From Streptomyces sp. WAC 01529 (GTDB lineage: Bacteria; Actinomycetota; Actinomycetes; Streptomycetales; Streptomycetaceae), in contig NZ_CP029617.1 of assembly GCF_003945545.1 (NCBI RefSeq), positions 1,086,001-1,150,000 of the forward strand: 64,000 bases of DNA, written 5' to 3'. Numbering within the stretch: the first letter of the stretch is position 1; every line of letters starts with the position of its first letter. This document shows, in pieces, positions 53,389-62,326 of this stretch. The position numbers and the translations under genes are program-made. The notes below the pieces were generated by a model, which worked only from the letters and a program-made list of their open reading frames with translations, did not search any database and was not told the DNA's origin.

Positions 53389-53433
53389 ATCTCCGATGCT
53401 GCCCTACGCCACTGACAATGCCCCGCCGACGGC

Positions 53434-54048
53434 TCAGACCGCCCGGTTGCGCCGCCTGGCCAGCTCATCGCCGGGATTGTTCCCGATCAGCGTCTCGCCG
53501 GTGTCGATCCGCTCCCCGTGCAGCTGGGAGAGCGCGGCCTCGACATCACGCCACACCACGCCGACGGCGATCCCGAAGATCCCCTGGCCGCCCTGGAGCA
53601 GATCGTGGACCTCGCCGGGTGAGGTGCACTCGTAGACCGCCGCCCCGTCGCTCATCAACGTCATCCGCTCGAGATCACAGAAGCCGCGCTCGCGCAGATG
53701 CTGGACCGTCGTACGGATGTTCTGCAGTGAGACCCCGGTGTCGAGGAACCTCTTGACGACCTTCAGGACGACAACGTCCCGGAAGCTGTAGAGCCGCTGG
53801 GTCCCGGAGCCCCCGGCGGCACGCACACTGGGCTCGACCAGGCCCGTCCGGGCCCAGTAGTCGAGCTGTCGGTACGTGATGCCCGCGGCCGCGCACGCGG
53901 TCGGCCCCCGGTACCCGATCTGCTCGGAATTCTCGAACGTCGCGTCCCCGCTCCCCTGGACCGCCATCGGTTTCGGAGAGTGATCGGCCGCGCTGCTGTG
54001 AAGCGGGTACGGACCGCCCACCGCCGTACCGTCGCCGCTGCTTCTCAC
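53434..54048 (-). CDS. MerR family transcriptional regulator
   Basis: 204 residues. The N-terminal 45 residues are polar and disordered. The MerR winged helix is GYRGPTACAAAGITYRQLDY, WARTGLVEPSVRAAGGSGTQ, RLYSFRDVVVLKVVKRFLDT, GVSLQNIRTTVQHLRERG. A C-terminal domain (YECTSPGEVHDLLQGGQGIF) follows, with no metal-binding Cys pattern. GGAGGTCGGC before the GTG fixes the start. It lies in the conserved actinobacterial block with the nuclease-like gene and the FtsR-like MerR; control of cell-cycle or division genes is plausible. Confidence 0.9.
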   Translation of the reverse strand: MRSSGDGTAVGGPYPLHSSAADHSPKPMAVQGSGDATFENSEQIGYRGPTACAAAGITYRQLDYWARTGLVEPSVRAAGGSGTQRLYSFRDVVVLKVVKRFLDTGVSLQNIRTTVQHLRERGFCDLERMTLMSDGAAVYECTSPGEVHDLLQGGQGIFGIAVGVVWRDVEAALSQLHGERIDTGETLIGNNPGDELARRRNRAV

Positions 54049-54217
54049 GCCGACCTCCGTCCTTGACCTGCCTTCTCGACGGTAGGCAGTCACCAGGGGC
54101 TCGTCAACGATCGCCACACTCGCCACGCCGAGTGATAATCACCCTGAGAGTGGTTTCCCGTACCTCGCCACGGGGAAAGGCTAGCCGAATGGTCAAAATC
54201 GGACAGCCGGGAGCGGC

Positions 54218-54691
54218 TCACTGGCTGTTGGTGCCGAAGTCCTCGGGCGAGATCTGGTCGAGGAACTCGCGGAATTTCTCCACCTCGTCCTCCTGCTCGT
54301 CAGGGATCGCGATGCCCGCGTCGTCCAGGACGCCGTCGCTTCCGTAGATCGGCGTTCCGGTGCGCAGTGCCAGTGCTATGGCATCGGAGGGGCGTGCGCT
54401 CACCTCCACACCGCTGGCGAAGACCAGTTCGGCGTAGAAGACCCCTTCCCGGAGGTCTGTGATGCGCACTTCGGAGAGCTCCTGACCCACGGCCTCCAGC
54501 ACGTCCTTGAACAGGTCGTGGGTCAGCGGCCGTGCGGGTGCCATGCCCTGCTGCGCGAAGGCGATGGCGGTCGCCTCACCTGGGCCGATCCAGATGGGGA
54601 GGTACCGGTCGCCTCCCACTTCACGCAGGAGCACGATCGGCTGGTTGGAGGGCATTTCGACCCGGACACCTACGACGTCGAGCTCGTTCAC
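54218..54691 (-). CDS. Bifunctional nuclease (DUF151) family protein
   Basis: 157 residues. MNELDVVGVRVEMPSNQPIV, LLREVGGDRYLPIWIGPGEA, RPLTHDLFKDVLEAVGQELS, and SARPSDAIALALRTGTPIY match DUF151, a family whose plant members have DNase/RNase activity. The acidic C-tail DEQEDEVEKFREFLDQISPE is typical of actinobacterial forms. It sits between two MerR genes in a conserved block, yet its substrate in bacteria is not settled. Confidence 0.93.
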   Translation of the reverse strand: MNELDVVGVRVEMPSNQPIVLLREVGGDRYLPIWIGPGEATAIAFAQQGMAPARPLTHDLFKDVLEAVGQELSEVRITDLREGVFYAELVFASGVEVSARPSDAIALALRTGTPIYGSDGVLDDAGIAIPDEQEDEVEKFREFLDQISPEDFGTNSQ

Positions 54692-54788
54692 ACAGCAACC
54701 CTAGGACGTGGCTGGCAGGTTTGGGTAGTCGGGCACCCGCCGAGTACCGGCCAGGGAGCCCCCGGACACCCCGGGAGCCCCTGCCGGA

Positions 54789-55532
54789 TCAGGGAACTCT
54801 GACCCCGAGCGCGGTCTGCACAAGGGCCGAATGCAGCTTCCCCGTGAGCCCCGCCAGCTCTTTGGTACGGGCCTCGGCGTGGGCCCTGGTCTGCGGATTG
54901 CGGTGGCGCCGCAGCGGCGCCACGACCTGGTCGACGAGCCCGGCCTCCCGGTCCGCGGCGGCCTTCATGGCCCGCAGATGGCGCGGCTCGATGCCGAACC
55001 TGCCCAGCTCGACCACGAGCGAGGCGACCGTGACGGCCTCCGCGTCGTAACCGCCGTCGGGCAGCCGCGTGACGAGCCCGAACGTCTCCCACTCGTCGAG
55101 CTGGCGCTCGTCGATCTCGGCGACGGCCAGCAGCTCGTCACGGCCCACACGGGCCGCGGTCGGCTCCTCGGCCCCTTCCTGGCCCCGGGGGCCGCCACCG
55201 TCCCGCTGACGGCCCAGAGAGGGCAGTGGGGCCCTCTCGCCGCGCTCCAGCGCCTCCAGGTGCTCCCGGATGACCTTGAGCGGCAGGTAGTGGTCCCGCT
55301 GCATCCTCAGGACGTGAGCGAGCCGCTCGACATCCTCCGGGCTGAACTTCCGGTAGCCGGAAGGCGTGCGCTGCGGCTCGATGAGCCCCTCAGCCTCCAG
55401 GAAGCGGATCTTGGAGATCGTGACCTCGGGAAACTCATCACGCAGCGCGTTCAGCACGGTGCCGATGCTCATCAGCCGACGGTCCGCGGCGGCGGTGCCG
55501 GTGCCGGCACCGCCCCTCGGTGTTTGAAGCAT
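54789..55532 (-). CDS. ftsR: MerR-like regulator FtsR
   Basis: 247 residues. Winged helix: SIGTVLNALRDEFPEVTISK, IRFLEAEGLIEPQRTPSGYR, KFSPEDVERLAHVLRMQRDH. A charged linker (about residues 100-130) leads to a second helical segment, DELLAVAEIDERQLDEWETF, GLVTRLPDGGYDAEAVTVAS. Corynebacterial FtsR, encoded next to the FHA protein OdhI, activates ftsZ and other division genes. The same order, FHA then MerR, is seen here 16 bp apart, so the function is inferred from synteny and domain layout. No metal-sensing residues. Confidence 0.87.
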   Translation of the reverse strand: MLQTPRGGAGTGTAAADRRLMSIGTVLNALRDEFPEVTISKIRFLEAEGLIEPQRTPSGYRKFSPEDVERLAHVLRMQRDHYLPLKVIREHLEALERGERAPLPSLGRQRDGGGPRGQEGAEEPTAARVGRDELLAVAEIDERQLDEWETFGLVTRLPDGGYDAEAVTVASLVVELGRFGIEPRHLRAMKAAADREAGLVDQVVAPLRRHRNPQTRAHAEARTKELAGLTGKLHSALVQTALGVRVP

Positions 55533-55548
55533 GGACCTTCCTGACGGG

Positions 55549-56400
55549 TCAGATGCCGACGCTCCGCTGGCTCGCGTAGAAGACCAGCCGGTACTTACCG
55601 ATCTGCACCTCGTCGCCGTTCGACAGCGCGACGGAGTCGATGCGCTCCCGGTTGACGTACGTGCCGTTGAGGCTGCCCACGTCGGCGACGGTGAAGGAAC
55701 CGTCCTGAAGGCGACGGAACTCCACATGGCGACGCGACACCGTCACGTCGTCGAGGAAGATGTCGCTCTGCGGGTGACGCCCCGCCGTGGTCAGCTCGCC
55801 GTCGAGCAGGAAACGACTGCCCGAGTTCGGCCCGCGGCGCACGACGAGGAGCGCCGAGCCGAGCGGCAGCGCGTCGACCGCGGCCTGCGCCTCCGGGGAG
55901 AGCGCGGGGGACGGCGTCTGCCCCGTGACCTCCGCGTCATAGGCCTCCAGGCCCGAGATGGAGATCGTCGACGTCGTCTCGGACGCGCGCTCCGGCGCCG
56001 CCCCGGCGCGCAGCGGCGCACCGCAGTTGGAGCAGAACCGGCTCGCCTCGGCGTTGCGGTTCCCGCACCTCGTACACACCAGTGCCATGGACGGGTCCTC
56101 CTGCCGCGGCTGCCCCGCGGGGGCATTCGATGCGTGCGGGCCGGGGGTAAACCCTCCACCCGTACTTGAGGTTGACGGTTCCCCGAAACCTATGCGGCCG
56201 GGACCGACAGGGTCAACAGATGACGCGCCCTGTCCGCCCGAAATGTCACCACCTGGACCAGTCACCTGGTCGCGGAACATGGGGCGCTCGCCGCCCTGTC
56301 CCTCGGCATCTCCATGGCGAGGGGCACGGTGTCGGGCAGTGGCGGGATTGCCGCTGTCCTCACGTGCGCTCTTGCCGAACAACTTCGCAAACAACTTCAC
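55549..56400 (-). CDS. FHA-domain signalling protein (GarA/OdhI-like) with zinc ribbon
   Basis: 283 residues. VKLFAKLFGKSAREDSGNPA opens a long disordered acidic/Gly-rich segment. Then a zinc ribbon CTRCGNRNAEASRFCSNCGA (residues about 109-128), a threonine-rich ERASETTSTISISGLEAYD patch that resembles the PknB/PknG target site of GarA/OdhI, and a C-terminal FHA domain with GRHPQSDIFLDDVTVSRRHV and SLNGTYVNRERI. GarA/OdhI regulates 2-oxoglutarate dehydrogenase through its phosphorylation state. The ribbon and 100-residue N-extension are absent from the short homologues. GTG start preceded by AAGGGG. Confidence 0.9.
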   Translation of the reverse strand: MKLFAKLFGKSAREDSGNPATARHRAPRHGDAEGQGGERPMFRDQVTGPGGDISGGQGASSVDPVGPGRIGFGEPSTSSTGGGFTPGPHASNAPAGQPRQEDPSMALVCTRCGNRNAEASRFCSNCGAPLRAGAAPERASETTSTISISGLEAYDAEVTGQTPSPALSPEAQAAVDALPLGSALLVVRRGPNSGSRFLLDGELTTAGRHPQSDIFLDDVTVSRRHVEFRRLQDGSFTVADVGSLNGTYVNRERIDSVALSNGDEVQIGKYRLVFYASQRSVGI

Positions 56401-56599
56401 GGGCGATTCCCCTTGACCGAAACAGACCCGCCCGTGGGGCAGGACGAACCCTGATTGCACACACCGACATTCATCGGTGAACCAGACATCCTCACAACGT
56501 CCGTATCCACCAAACAGTTTCCACCACGCACCACGCTTCCGGTGCGCCGACCCCCCGCAACCTCATGCCCTTGCTCGACGGCCCCCATGCGCCCGCCCC

Positions 56600-57427
56600 T
56601 CACTGCGAGGACGACCGAGCGTAGTCAGGCCGCTTCGCAGGTCGCAAGGCGCTCACGACGATCTTCTCCGAGCGGGTCACAACAACCGTGGCCTGCTCCT
56701 TCTCCAGAGTCTGCACCACACCGCCCGGGATGTTCAGCGCAGGTTCCAGATCCTGCGGCTTGCCGATCACCTTGAAGAGGTACGGTTCGCCGACCTTGCG
56801 GCCGTCCACCCGGACGCCACCGCCGCCGACGTCCGAAAGATGGGTGCTCGCCACCACGCGTACGTCGTTGATCTGGATCGCCTCGGCGCCGGCGGCGCGC
56901 AGCTCCTGAATGGCGTCGAGCAGCATGTCCGCCTCGATCGCCTCCTTCTTGTCCTTGATGGCAAGCGTGATGCCGGGCCCCTGGGCCGCCACCGTGCCTG
57001 CCAGGATGCCGAGTTGCCGTTCGCGCTCGACCGTCTGCTTGCGTGCCTCTTCGGCCTGGTCCGAGCTGTTCTCAAGCCCGGTCCGCTGCTCCTCCAGGCG
57101 CCGCTTCTCCTCTTCCAGACGCTGAGTACGGTCATCCAGTTCATCGAGGATGCGTACGAGATCTTCCTGACGCGCGCCGCGCAGGGCACTGCTGTCATTG
57201 TTGGACCGCACCTGGATGGCCAGACCGAGGCCCAGCACGAACAGCAGCAGGGCCACGATGAGTTGGGGCCTGGTCACCCGCGGCGGCCACAGCCCCTTGG
57301 CGAGCCGCTGACGGCCGGTGAGGGGCCTCGGCTCACGGACGGGCACGGCGGGGGCCTCAGGGGCGGCCGGGACCTCGGCGGGGAGTTCCTCGCGGCGGTT
57401 GTACGCGGGTGTCTCGTCGTCACTCAT
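56600..57427 (-). CDS. DUF881 family membrane-anchored protein
   Basis: 275 residues. A cytoplasmic Pro-rich tail, one helix (TRPQLIVALLLFVLGLGLAI, about residues 56-76), a coiled coil (LEEEKRRLEEQRTGLENSSD), then the extracellular DUF881 domain: GPGITLAIKDKKEAIEADML, IQELRAAGAEAIQINDVRVV and IPGGVVQTLEKEQATVVVTR. Members often lie with Sbp near division genes. The ATG is five bases after the sbp stop, with a GTG that overlaps it. Third gene of the DUF881-sbp-DUF881 operon. Confidence 0.9.
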   Translation of the reverse strand: MSDDETPAYNRREELPAEVPAAPEAPAVPVREPRPLTGRQRLAKGLWPPRVTRPQLIVALLLFVLGLGLAIQVRSNNDSSALRGARQEDLVRILDELDDRTQRLEEEKRRLEEQRTGLENSSDQAEEARKQTVERERQLGILAGTVAAQGPGITLAIKDKKEAIEADMLLDAIQELRAAGAEAIQINDVRVVASTHLSDVGGGGVRVDGRKVGEPYLFKVIGKPQDLEPALNIPGGVVQTLEKEQATVVVTRSEKIVVSALRPAKRPDYARSSSQ

Positions 57428-57432
57428 CGGCG

Positions 57433-57765
57433 TCACGCCCTGAAGATGTGCCGGCGGATCGCGGCCGCGTTGGAGAAGATCCGGATGCCGAGGACCACGA
57501 CGACTCCCGTGGACAGCTGGGCGCCGACGCCCAACTTGTCGCCCAGGAAGACGATCAGCGCGGCCACCACCACGTTCGACAGGAACGACACCACGAAGAC
57601 CTTGTCGTCGAAGATGCCGTCGAGCATCGCGCGCAACCCGCCGAACACGGCGTCGAGAGCCGCGACCACGGCGATCGGAAGGTACGGCTCGACCACCGCC
57701 GGAACCTCGGGCCGAACCAACAATCCGGCCACGACTCCCACGACGAGGCCCAGTACGGCGATCAC
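57433..57765 (-). CDS. sbp: Small basic protein (Sbp) family, DUF1290
   Basis: 110 residues, three membrane helices: MIAVLGLVVGVVAGLLVRPE, PYLPIAVVAALDAVFGGLRA, and FVVSFLSNVVVAALIVFLGD, ending GIRIFSNAAAIRRHIFR. The family is named from Bacillus, where sbp lies just before ftsA/ftsZ; its role is unknown, possibly membrane-linked with division. The start ATG overlaps the upstream DUF881 stop by four bases, so translation is coupled on both sides. Confidence 0.93.
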   Translation of the reverse strand: MIAVLGLVVGVVAGLLVRPEVPAVVEPYLPIAVVAALDAVFGGLRAMLDGIFDDKVFVVSFLSNVVVAALIVFLGDKLGVGAQLSTGVVVVLGIRIFSNAAAIRRHIFRA

Positions 57766-58652
57766 GATGTGCCCTTTCCTGCCTTCGGCTCTGCTGTTCG
57801 TACGGTCACACTGGGCGCTGCGGGCAACCGGAGCTCGTCCGACACGGAGATGCTGGTCCGGATGCCGAAGTTCTCCTGCAGAGCATGCAGGTACTGACCG
57901 TCGGGGCTGTTTTGGAACCGGGTGCTCAAGCGGTTCCCCGCACCCACCGCCAGCACCGTATACGGCGGCACCAGCGGCCTGTTGTCGACCAGTATCGCGT
58001 CACCCGCGGCCCTGATCGCCGACAGCGCGGTGAGCCGCTGGTCATTGATGGAGATCGCCTCGGCGCCCGACTGCCACAGGCCGTTGACGACGCGCTGCAT
58101 GTCGCGGTCGCGCACCCGCCCGGTGTCGGAGAAGCCGGCGCTCTCGCGCGGCCCGCCACCGCCCTGGTCGGCTTCCTTCTTGTCGTCCACCACGAGTTTC
58201 ACACCGGGCCCGTGGACCTCCGTGGCACCGGAGAGGAGCCCGACCAACTCGCCCTGGCTGCCACCGTGCTTCTTCAGCGCGGCCCGCTGCCGTTCGCCCA
58301 CGTCGTCGCGGAGCTCGTCCACGTCGTCCTCGAGCTTGTCGGCCCCGGCCGTGGCGTCCTCGACGCGGTCGATGAGCTCCTCACGCTCCTTGGCGAGCAC
58401 CGGCGCCGCTATCCGCGCCTGCGCGGCCCCCACGGTGACCACGAGCGCGGCGAGCACGAGCCCTGCGGCGAGCCCGAGTTTGGCCCGCAGCGGGCGGGGG
58501 ACACCACTGTCCCCTTTGGCCTTCTTCCTGGCCGCCGCCTCCGCGTATCCCTCGTCGAGACTGTGGTCCATGACGGTGGTGAGCAGCGACATGGACGCGT
58601 CCGGACGCCGGGGGCGGGAGGGGGTGCTCCGAACGGGGGGCTGCTGCGGCAT
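57762..58652 (-). CDS. DUF881 family membrane-anchored protein
   Basis: 296 residues. After a Pro/Arg tail and SLLTTVMDHSLDEGYAEAAA, the helix LRAKLGLAAGLVLAALVVTV anchors it. A coiled coil, ELIDRVEDATAGADKLEDDV, is followed by the DUF881 fold: GPGVKLVVDDKKEADQGGGG, VVNGLWQSGAEAISINDQRL, VPPYTVLAVGAGNRLSTRFQ. Paralogous to the gene 1.2 kb downstream, and together they flank sbp. The extracellular coiled-coil pair suggests a heterodimer at the division site; this is inference. Confidence 0.9.
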   Translation of the reverse strand: MPQQPPVRSTPSRPRRPDASMSLLTTVMDHSLDEGYAEAAARKKAKGDSGVPRPLRAKLGLAAGLVLAALVVTVGAAQARIAAPVLAKEREELIDRVEDATAGADKLEDDVDELRDDVGERQRAALKKHGGSQGELVGLLSGATEVHGPGVKLVVDDKKEADQGGGGPRESAGFSDTGRVRDRDMQRVVNGLWQSGAEAISINDQRLTALSAIRAAGDAILVDNRPLVPPYTVLAVGAGNRLSTRFQNSPDGQYLHALQENFGIRTSISVSDELRLPAAPSVTVRTAEPKAGKGTS

Positions 58653-58750
58653 GCCGCACATCGTCGCACGTCGCGGGCGCTACCTCCGAATGGCCCCACC
58701 GGCGTGCCGGGCAGCACCTGTTGCTGGTACTGCCCGGCATCCGCACACGG

Positions 58751-61246
58751 TCAGCGACCGGCGCTGTCCACCACCGCGGCCCACTCGTCGAGCAGCGCCT
58801 GGGCGGACGCGTCGTCGGGCCCCTCGGCCCACAGATGGGTCACGGCCTCGGCCGGGTCGGGCAGCACGAGCACCCAACGCCCGTCGGCCTCGACGACCCG
58901 CACACCGTCAGTGGTGTCCACGGACCGGTCCCCGGCCTCCTCGACCACGCGCCGCATCACGAGCCCCTTGACGGCCCACGGCGTCGCGAGGTCGCGCCGC
59001 AGCACGTGCGCACGCGGAATGCGCGCGTCGATCTGGCTGAGGGTGAGCTGCGTACGCGCCACGAGACCGATGAGCCGCACGAACGCGGCCGTGCCGTCGA
59101 AGACGCTGCTGAACTCGGGCACGATGAACCCACCGCGTCCGTCGCCGCCGAAGATCGTCGACTCCCCGCGCCCCACCCGCGTCAGATCGTCCGGCGACGT
59201 GGTCGTCCAGTCCACCTGTGTGCCGTGGTACGCGGCCACCTGCTCGGCGATCCGCGTCGTCGTCACCGGCAGCGCCACCCGCCCGCTGCGCCGCTCGGCG
59301 GCCACCAGGTCCAGCATGACCAGCAGGGCACGGTCGTCCTCGACGATCCGCCCCTTCTCGTCGACGAGCGAGAGCCGCTCGCCCACCGGGTCGAACCGCA
59401 CGCCGAACGCCGCCCGCGCGGACGCCACGATCTCACCGAGCCGCACAAGCCCGGACCTGCGCGTGTCCGCGGTCTCGGTGGGCCGCGACTCGTCGAGCCC
59501 GGGGTTGATCGTCAGCGCGTCGACGCCGAGCTTGCCCAGGAGGCTCGGCAGCACGAGCCCGGCACTGCCGTTGGACGCGTCGACGACGACCTTCAGCTGC
59601 GACTCGGCGATCCCCGTGGTGTCGACGTTCCGCAGCAGCGACCCGGTGTACGAGTCGAACACGCTGGACGGGAAGTGCAGGTCCCCGATCTCCCCGGGGA
59701 AGGCCCGTCGGTACTCCTGGCGCGCGTAGACCCGGTCCAGCTTCCGCTGACTGCCCTGCGACAGGTCAGCTCCCTGCTCGTCGAAGAACATGATGTCGAC
59801 GGAGTCCGGCACCCCGGGCGACGTACGGATCATGATTCCGCCGGCGCTGCCCCGAGCCGTCTGCTGCCGCGCGACCGGCAGCGGCACGTTCTCCAGATCG
59901 CGTACGTCGATGGCGCTGGCCTGCAACGCCGAGATCACCGCCCGCTTCAGCGCACGGGCACCTCGCGAGTGGTCACGCGCGGTGGTGACGGTCGAGCCCT
60001 TCTTCAGGGTCGTCGCATACGCCCCCGCGAGCCGCACGGCCAGCTCCGGCGTGATCTCCACGTTCAGGATGCCGGAGACACCGCGCGCCCCGAACAGATG
60101 CGCCTGACCGCGGGACTCCCAGATGACGGACGTGTTGACGAACGCGCCCGCCTCGATCGTCTTGAACGGGTAGACCCGCACATTGCCCTGGATGATCGAT
60201 TCTTCGCCGACGAGGCACTCGTCGCCGATCACCGCGCCGTCCTCGATACGGGCGGCCCGCATGATGTCGGTGTTCTTCCCGACGACACAGCCTCTGAGGT
60301 TGCTGTGCTGTCCGATGTAGACGTTGTCGTGGACGACGGCCTTGTGCAGGAACGCGCCTTCCTTCACCACGACGTTCGAGCCGATCACCGTGTGTTCACG
60401 GATCTCGACGTTCGCCTCGACCTTGGCGTAGTCCCCGATGTACAGGGGCCCGCGCAGCACGGCGTCGGGGTGCACTTCGGCGCCCTCCGCGACCCAGACG
60501 CCGGGCGAGATCTCGAAGCCGTCGAGCTCGACGTCGACCTTGCCCTCCAGGACGTCGGCCTGGGCCTTGCCGTAGCTCTCGTGCGTGCCGACGTCTTCCC
60601 AGTAGCCCTCGGCGATGTAGCCGTAGATGGGCTTGCCTTCCTTCATCAGCTGCGGGAAGACATCACCGGACCAGTCGACCGGCACATCGGCCTCGACGTA
60701 GTCGAAGACCTCGGGCTCCATCACATAGATGCCCGTGTTGACCGTGTCGGAGAAGACCTGTCCCCAGGTCGGCTTCTCCAGGAAGCGCTCGACCTTGCCT
60801 TCCTCGTCGACGATGGTGATGCCGAATTCCAGCGGGTTCGGTACGCGCGTCAGACAGACGGTGACGAGCGCGCCCTTTTCCTTGTGGAAGTTAATCAGCT
60901 CGGTGAGGTCGAAATCGGTCAGCGCGTCACCGGAGATCACGAGGAAGGCATCGTCCTTCAGCGCTTCCTCGGCGTTCTTCACGCTGCCTGCTGTGCCGAG
61001 CGGCTTCTCCTCGTTGGCATACGTGAGCTCCATCCCAAGCTCTTCGCCGTCGCCGAAGTAGTTCTTGACGAGAGAGGCCAAGAACTGCACTGTTACCACG
61101 GTCTCGGTCAGACCATGCCTCTTCAGCAGGCGCAGCACATGCTCCATGATCGGCCGATTGGCCACGGGCAGGAGCGGCTTGGGCATGCTTGAGGTCATGG
61201 GGCGAAGGCGGGTGCCTTCGCCGCCGGCCATTACGACGGCCTTCAT
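58751..61246 (-). CDS. Mannose-1-phosphate guanylyltransferase fused to a degenerate phosphomutase
   Basis: 831 residues. NTP-transferase domain 1-240: [14 protein letters not shown] and [15 protein letters not shown] are the nucleotide signature, and GDALTDFDL holds a metal Asp. A left-handed beta-helix fills about 250-370 (hexapeptides such as [20 protein letters not shown]). From about 390 a phosphoglucomutase/phosphomannomutase-like domain begins [17 protein letters not shown]. Its phosphoserine loop reads [16 protein letters not shown] instead of the TASHNP form, and the metal DGDGDR loop reads FDPVGERL, so mutase activity is doubtful. It should make NDP-sugars for cell-envelope glycans. 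Lies between the phosphatidyltransferase and DUF881 genes. Confidence 0.9.
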   Translation of the reverse strand: MKAVVMAGGEGTRLRPMTSSMPKPLLPVANRPIMEHVLRLLKRHGLTETVVTVQFLASLVKNYFGDGEELGMELTYANEEKPLGTAGSVKNAEEALKDDAFLVISGDALTDFDLTELINFHKEKGALVTVCLTRVPNPLEFGITIVDEEGKVERFLEKPTWGQVFSDTVNTGIYVMEPEVFDYVEADVPVDWSGDVFPQLMKEGKPIYGYIAEGYWEDVGTHESYGKAQADVLEGKVDVELDGFEISPGVWVAEGAEVHPDAVLRGPLYIGDYAKVEANVEIREHTVIGSNVVVKEGAFLHKAVVHDNVYIGQHSNLRGCVVGKNTDIMRAARIEDGAVIGDECLVGEESIIQGNVRVYPFKTIEAGAFVNTSVIWESRGQAHLFGARGVSGILNVEITPELAVRLAGAYATTLKKGSTVTTARDHSRGARALKRAVISALQASAIDVRDLENVPLPVARQQTARGSAGGIMIRTSPGVPDSVDIMFFDEQGADLSQGSQRKLDRVYARQEYRRAFPGEIGDLHFPSSVFDSYTGSLLRNVDTTGIAESQLKVVVDASNGSAGLVLPSLLGKLGVDALTINPGLDESRPTETADTRRSGLVRLGEIVASARAAFGVRFDPVGERLSLVDEKGRIVEDDRALLVMLDLVAAERRSGRVALPVTTTRIAEQVAAYHGTQVDWTTTSPDDLTRVGRGESTIFGGDGRGGFIVPEFSSVFDGTAAFVRLIGLVARTQLTLSQIDARIPRAHVLRRDLATPWAVKGLVMRRVVEEAGDRSVDTTDGVRVVEADGRWVLVLPDPAEAVTHLWAEGPDDASAQALLDEWAAVVDSAGR

Positions 61247-61358
61247 GTCGGAAACGTCCTCCTTATAGACGACGATCTAGCCGACTCAGCCCGCCAAGTT
61301 GGTCCCGCATATGTCCATCACGGGTCTAAGCGCCTCTACGGCCGCCAAATCGGCAGGC

Positions 61359-61967
61359 TCAATCGGCCATGTTGTCCACCTTGACAAGTCGGCGGACCTG
61401 AACCACATACAGGATCCCTGCCCACCAATACAGCGTTGTACCCCATCCGGCGAACGCCCATCCGAAAATAGCAGCGAGAGTTGCGAGCCAGCCACTTCCG
61501 TCGCTCAGCAGCAGTAGCGGAAAGGCGTACATGAGGTTGAAGGTGGCGGCCTTGCCCAGGAAGTTCACCTGCGGCGGCGGATAGCCGTGGCGCCTGAGGA
61601 TCCAGACCATCACCAGCAGAACCAGCTCGCGCAGCACAAGCGCTGCGGTCAGCCAGAGCGGCAGAATCTCCCGCCACGTCAGTCCGAGCAGCGTGGTGAG
61701 GATATAGAGCCGGTCGGCCGCGGGGTCGAGCAGCCTGCCGAGTTTGCTGATCTGGTTCCAGCGCCGGGCGAGCTTGCCGTCGAGGTAGTCGCTGACCCCG
61801 CTGAGCGCGAGCACGAGCAGCGCCCACCCGTCGCTGTTGGGCCCCCCGAACTCCGGCCTGAGGATCAACCACAGGAAGAGAGGCACGCCGGCGAGACGCG
61901 CCATGCTGAGGATGTTCGGGATGGTGAGGACACGGTCCGTCTGGACACGCGTCTCCTGGACCTCCAC
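61359..61967 (-). CDS. CDP-alcohol phosphatidyltransferase
   Basis: 202 residues, six membrane helices. The invariant motif is complete: SGVSDYLDGKLARRWNQISK, LGRLLDPAADRLY, giving D(x)2DG(x)2AR(x)8G(x)3D(x)3D. It joins a CDP-diacylglycerol to an alcohol, as in phosphatidylglycerol-phosphate or phosphatidylinositol-phosphate synthesis; the alcohol is not certain. GTG start with GGAGG eight to nine bases upstream, trimmed from a longer frame that crosses toward the rRNA terminator. Followed after about 110 bp by the guanylyltransferase fusion gene. Confidence 0.92.
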   Translation of the reverse strand: MEVQETRVQTDRVLTIPNILSMARLAGVPLFLWLILRPEFGGPNSDGWALLVLALSGVSDYLDGKLARRWNQISKLGRLLDPAADRLYILTTLLGLTWREILPLWLTAALVLRELVLLVMVWILRRHGYPPPQVNFLGKAATFNLMYAFPLLLLSDGSGWLATLAAIFGWAFAGWGTTLYWWAGILYVVQVRRLVKVDNMAD

Positions 61968-62070
61968 CCGGGGGCCTCCTGTGGGAAAAGTACCAATGAT
62001 GCCCCCTGACCTTACCCTCAGTTGACACGGGGTGGTGCGGAGGGGTCCCAGAGCCCCGCGGTCACAAAAC

Positions 62071-62113
62071 AAAAAAGCCGTGGCCCCTGGAATTGAATCC
62101 AGGGGCCACGGCT
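62071..62113 (-). terminator. rRNA operon terminator
   Basis: A 16-bp perfect stem (62076-62091 with 62098-62113) with a six-base loop, followed on the minus strand by a T-run (A-run at 62071-62076). It ends the rRNA transcript 9 bp after the 5S gene and insulates the phosphatidyltransferase gene. Confidence 0.93.
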
Positions 62114-62121
62114 ATAAAAGA

Positions 62122-62241
62122 AGTTCGGCGGCGTCCTACTCTCCCACAGGGTCCCCCCTGCAGTACCATCGGCGCTATGAGGCTTAGCTTCCGGGTTCGG
62201 AATGTAACCGGGCGTTTCCCTCACGCTATGACCACCGAAAC
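62122..62241 (-). rRNA. rrf: 5S ribosomal RNA
   Basis: About 120 nt reading on the minus strand GTTTCGGTGGTCATAGCGTG, the conserved CGAAC loop (TTCCGAACCCGGAAGCTAAG), and a matching 3' end CGCCGCCGAACT. The ends pair as helix I. It lies about 85 nt past the 23S 3' end in the normal 23S-5S order, followed by a strong terminator. Confidence 0.97.
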
Positions 62242-62326
62242 ACTATGAAACTGACAACCGCACCGCCATGTGGCATGACGGGGTTGTTCGTGGTTTCAGA
62301 ACCAACACAGTGGACGCGAGCAACTG

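Noticed and set aside
53389..53433. SOS box before dinB
   Set aside because: No GAAC-N4-GTTC-type palindrome occurs in the upstream sequence.
58721..61192. 823-codon plus-strand frame opposite the guanylyltransferase fusion
   Set aside because: Shadow frame; no recognisable motif, while the minus-strand protein has complete family signatures.
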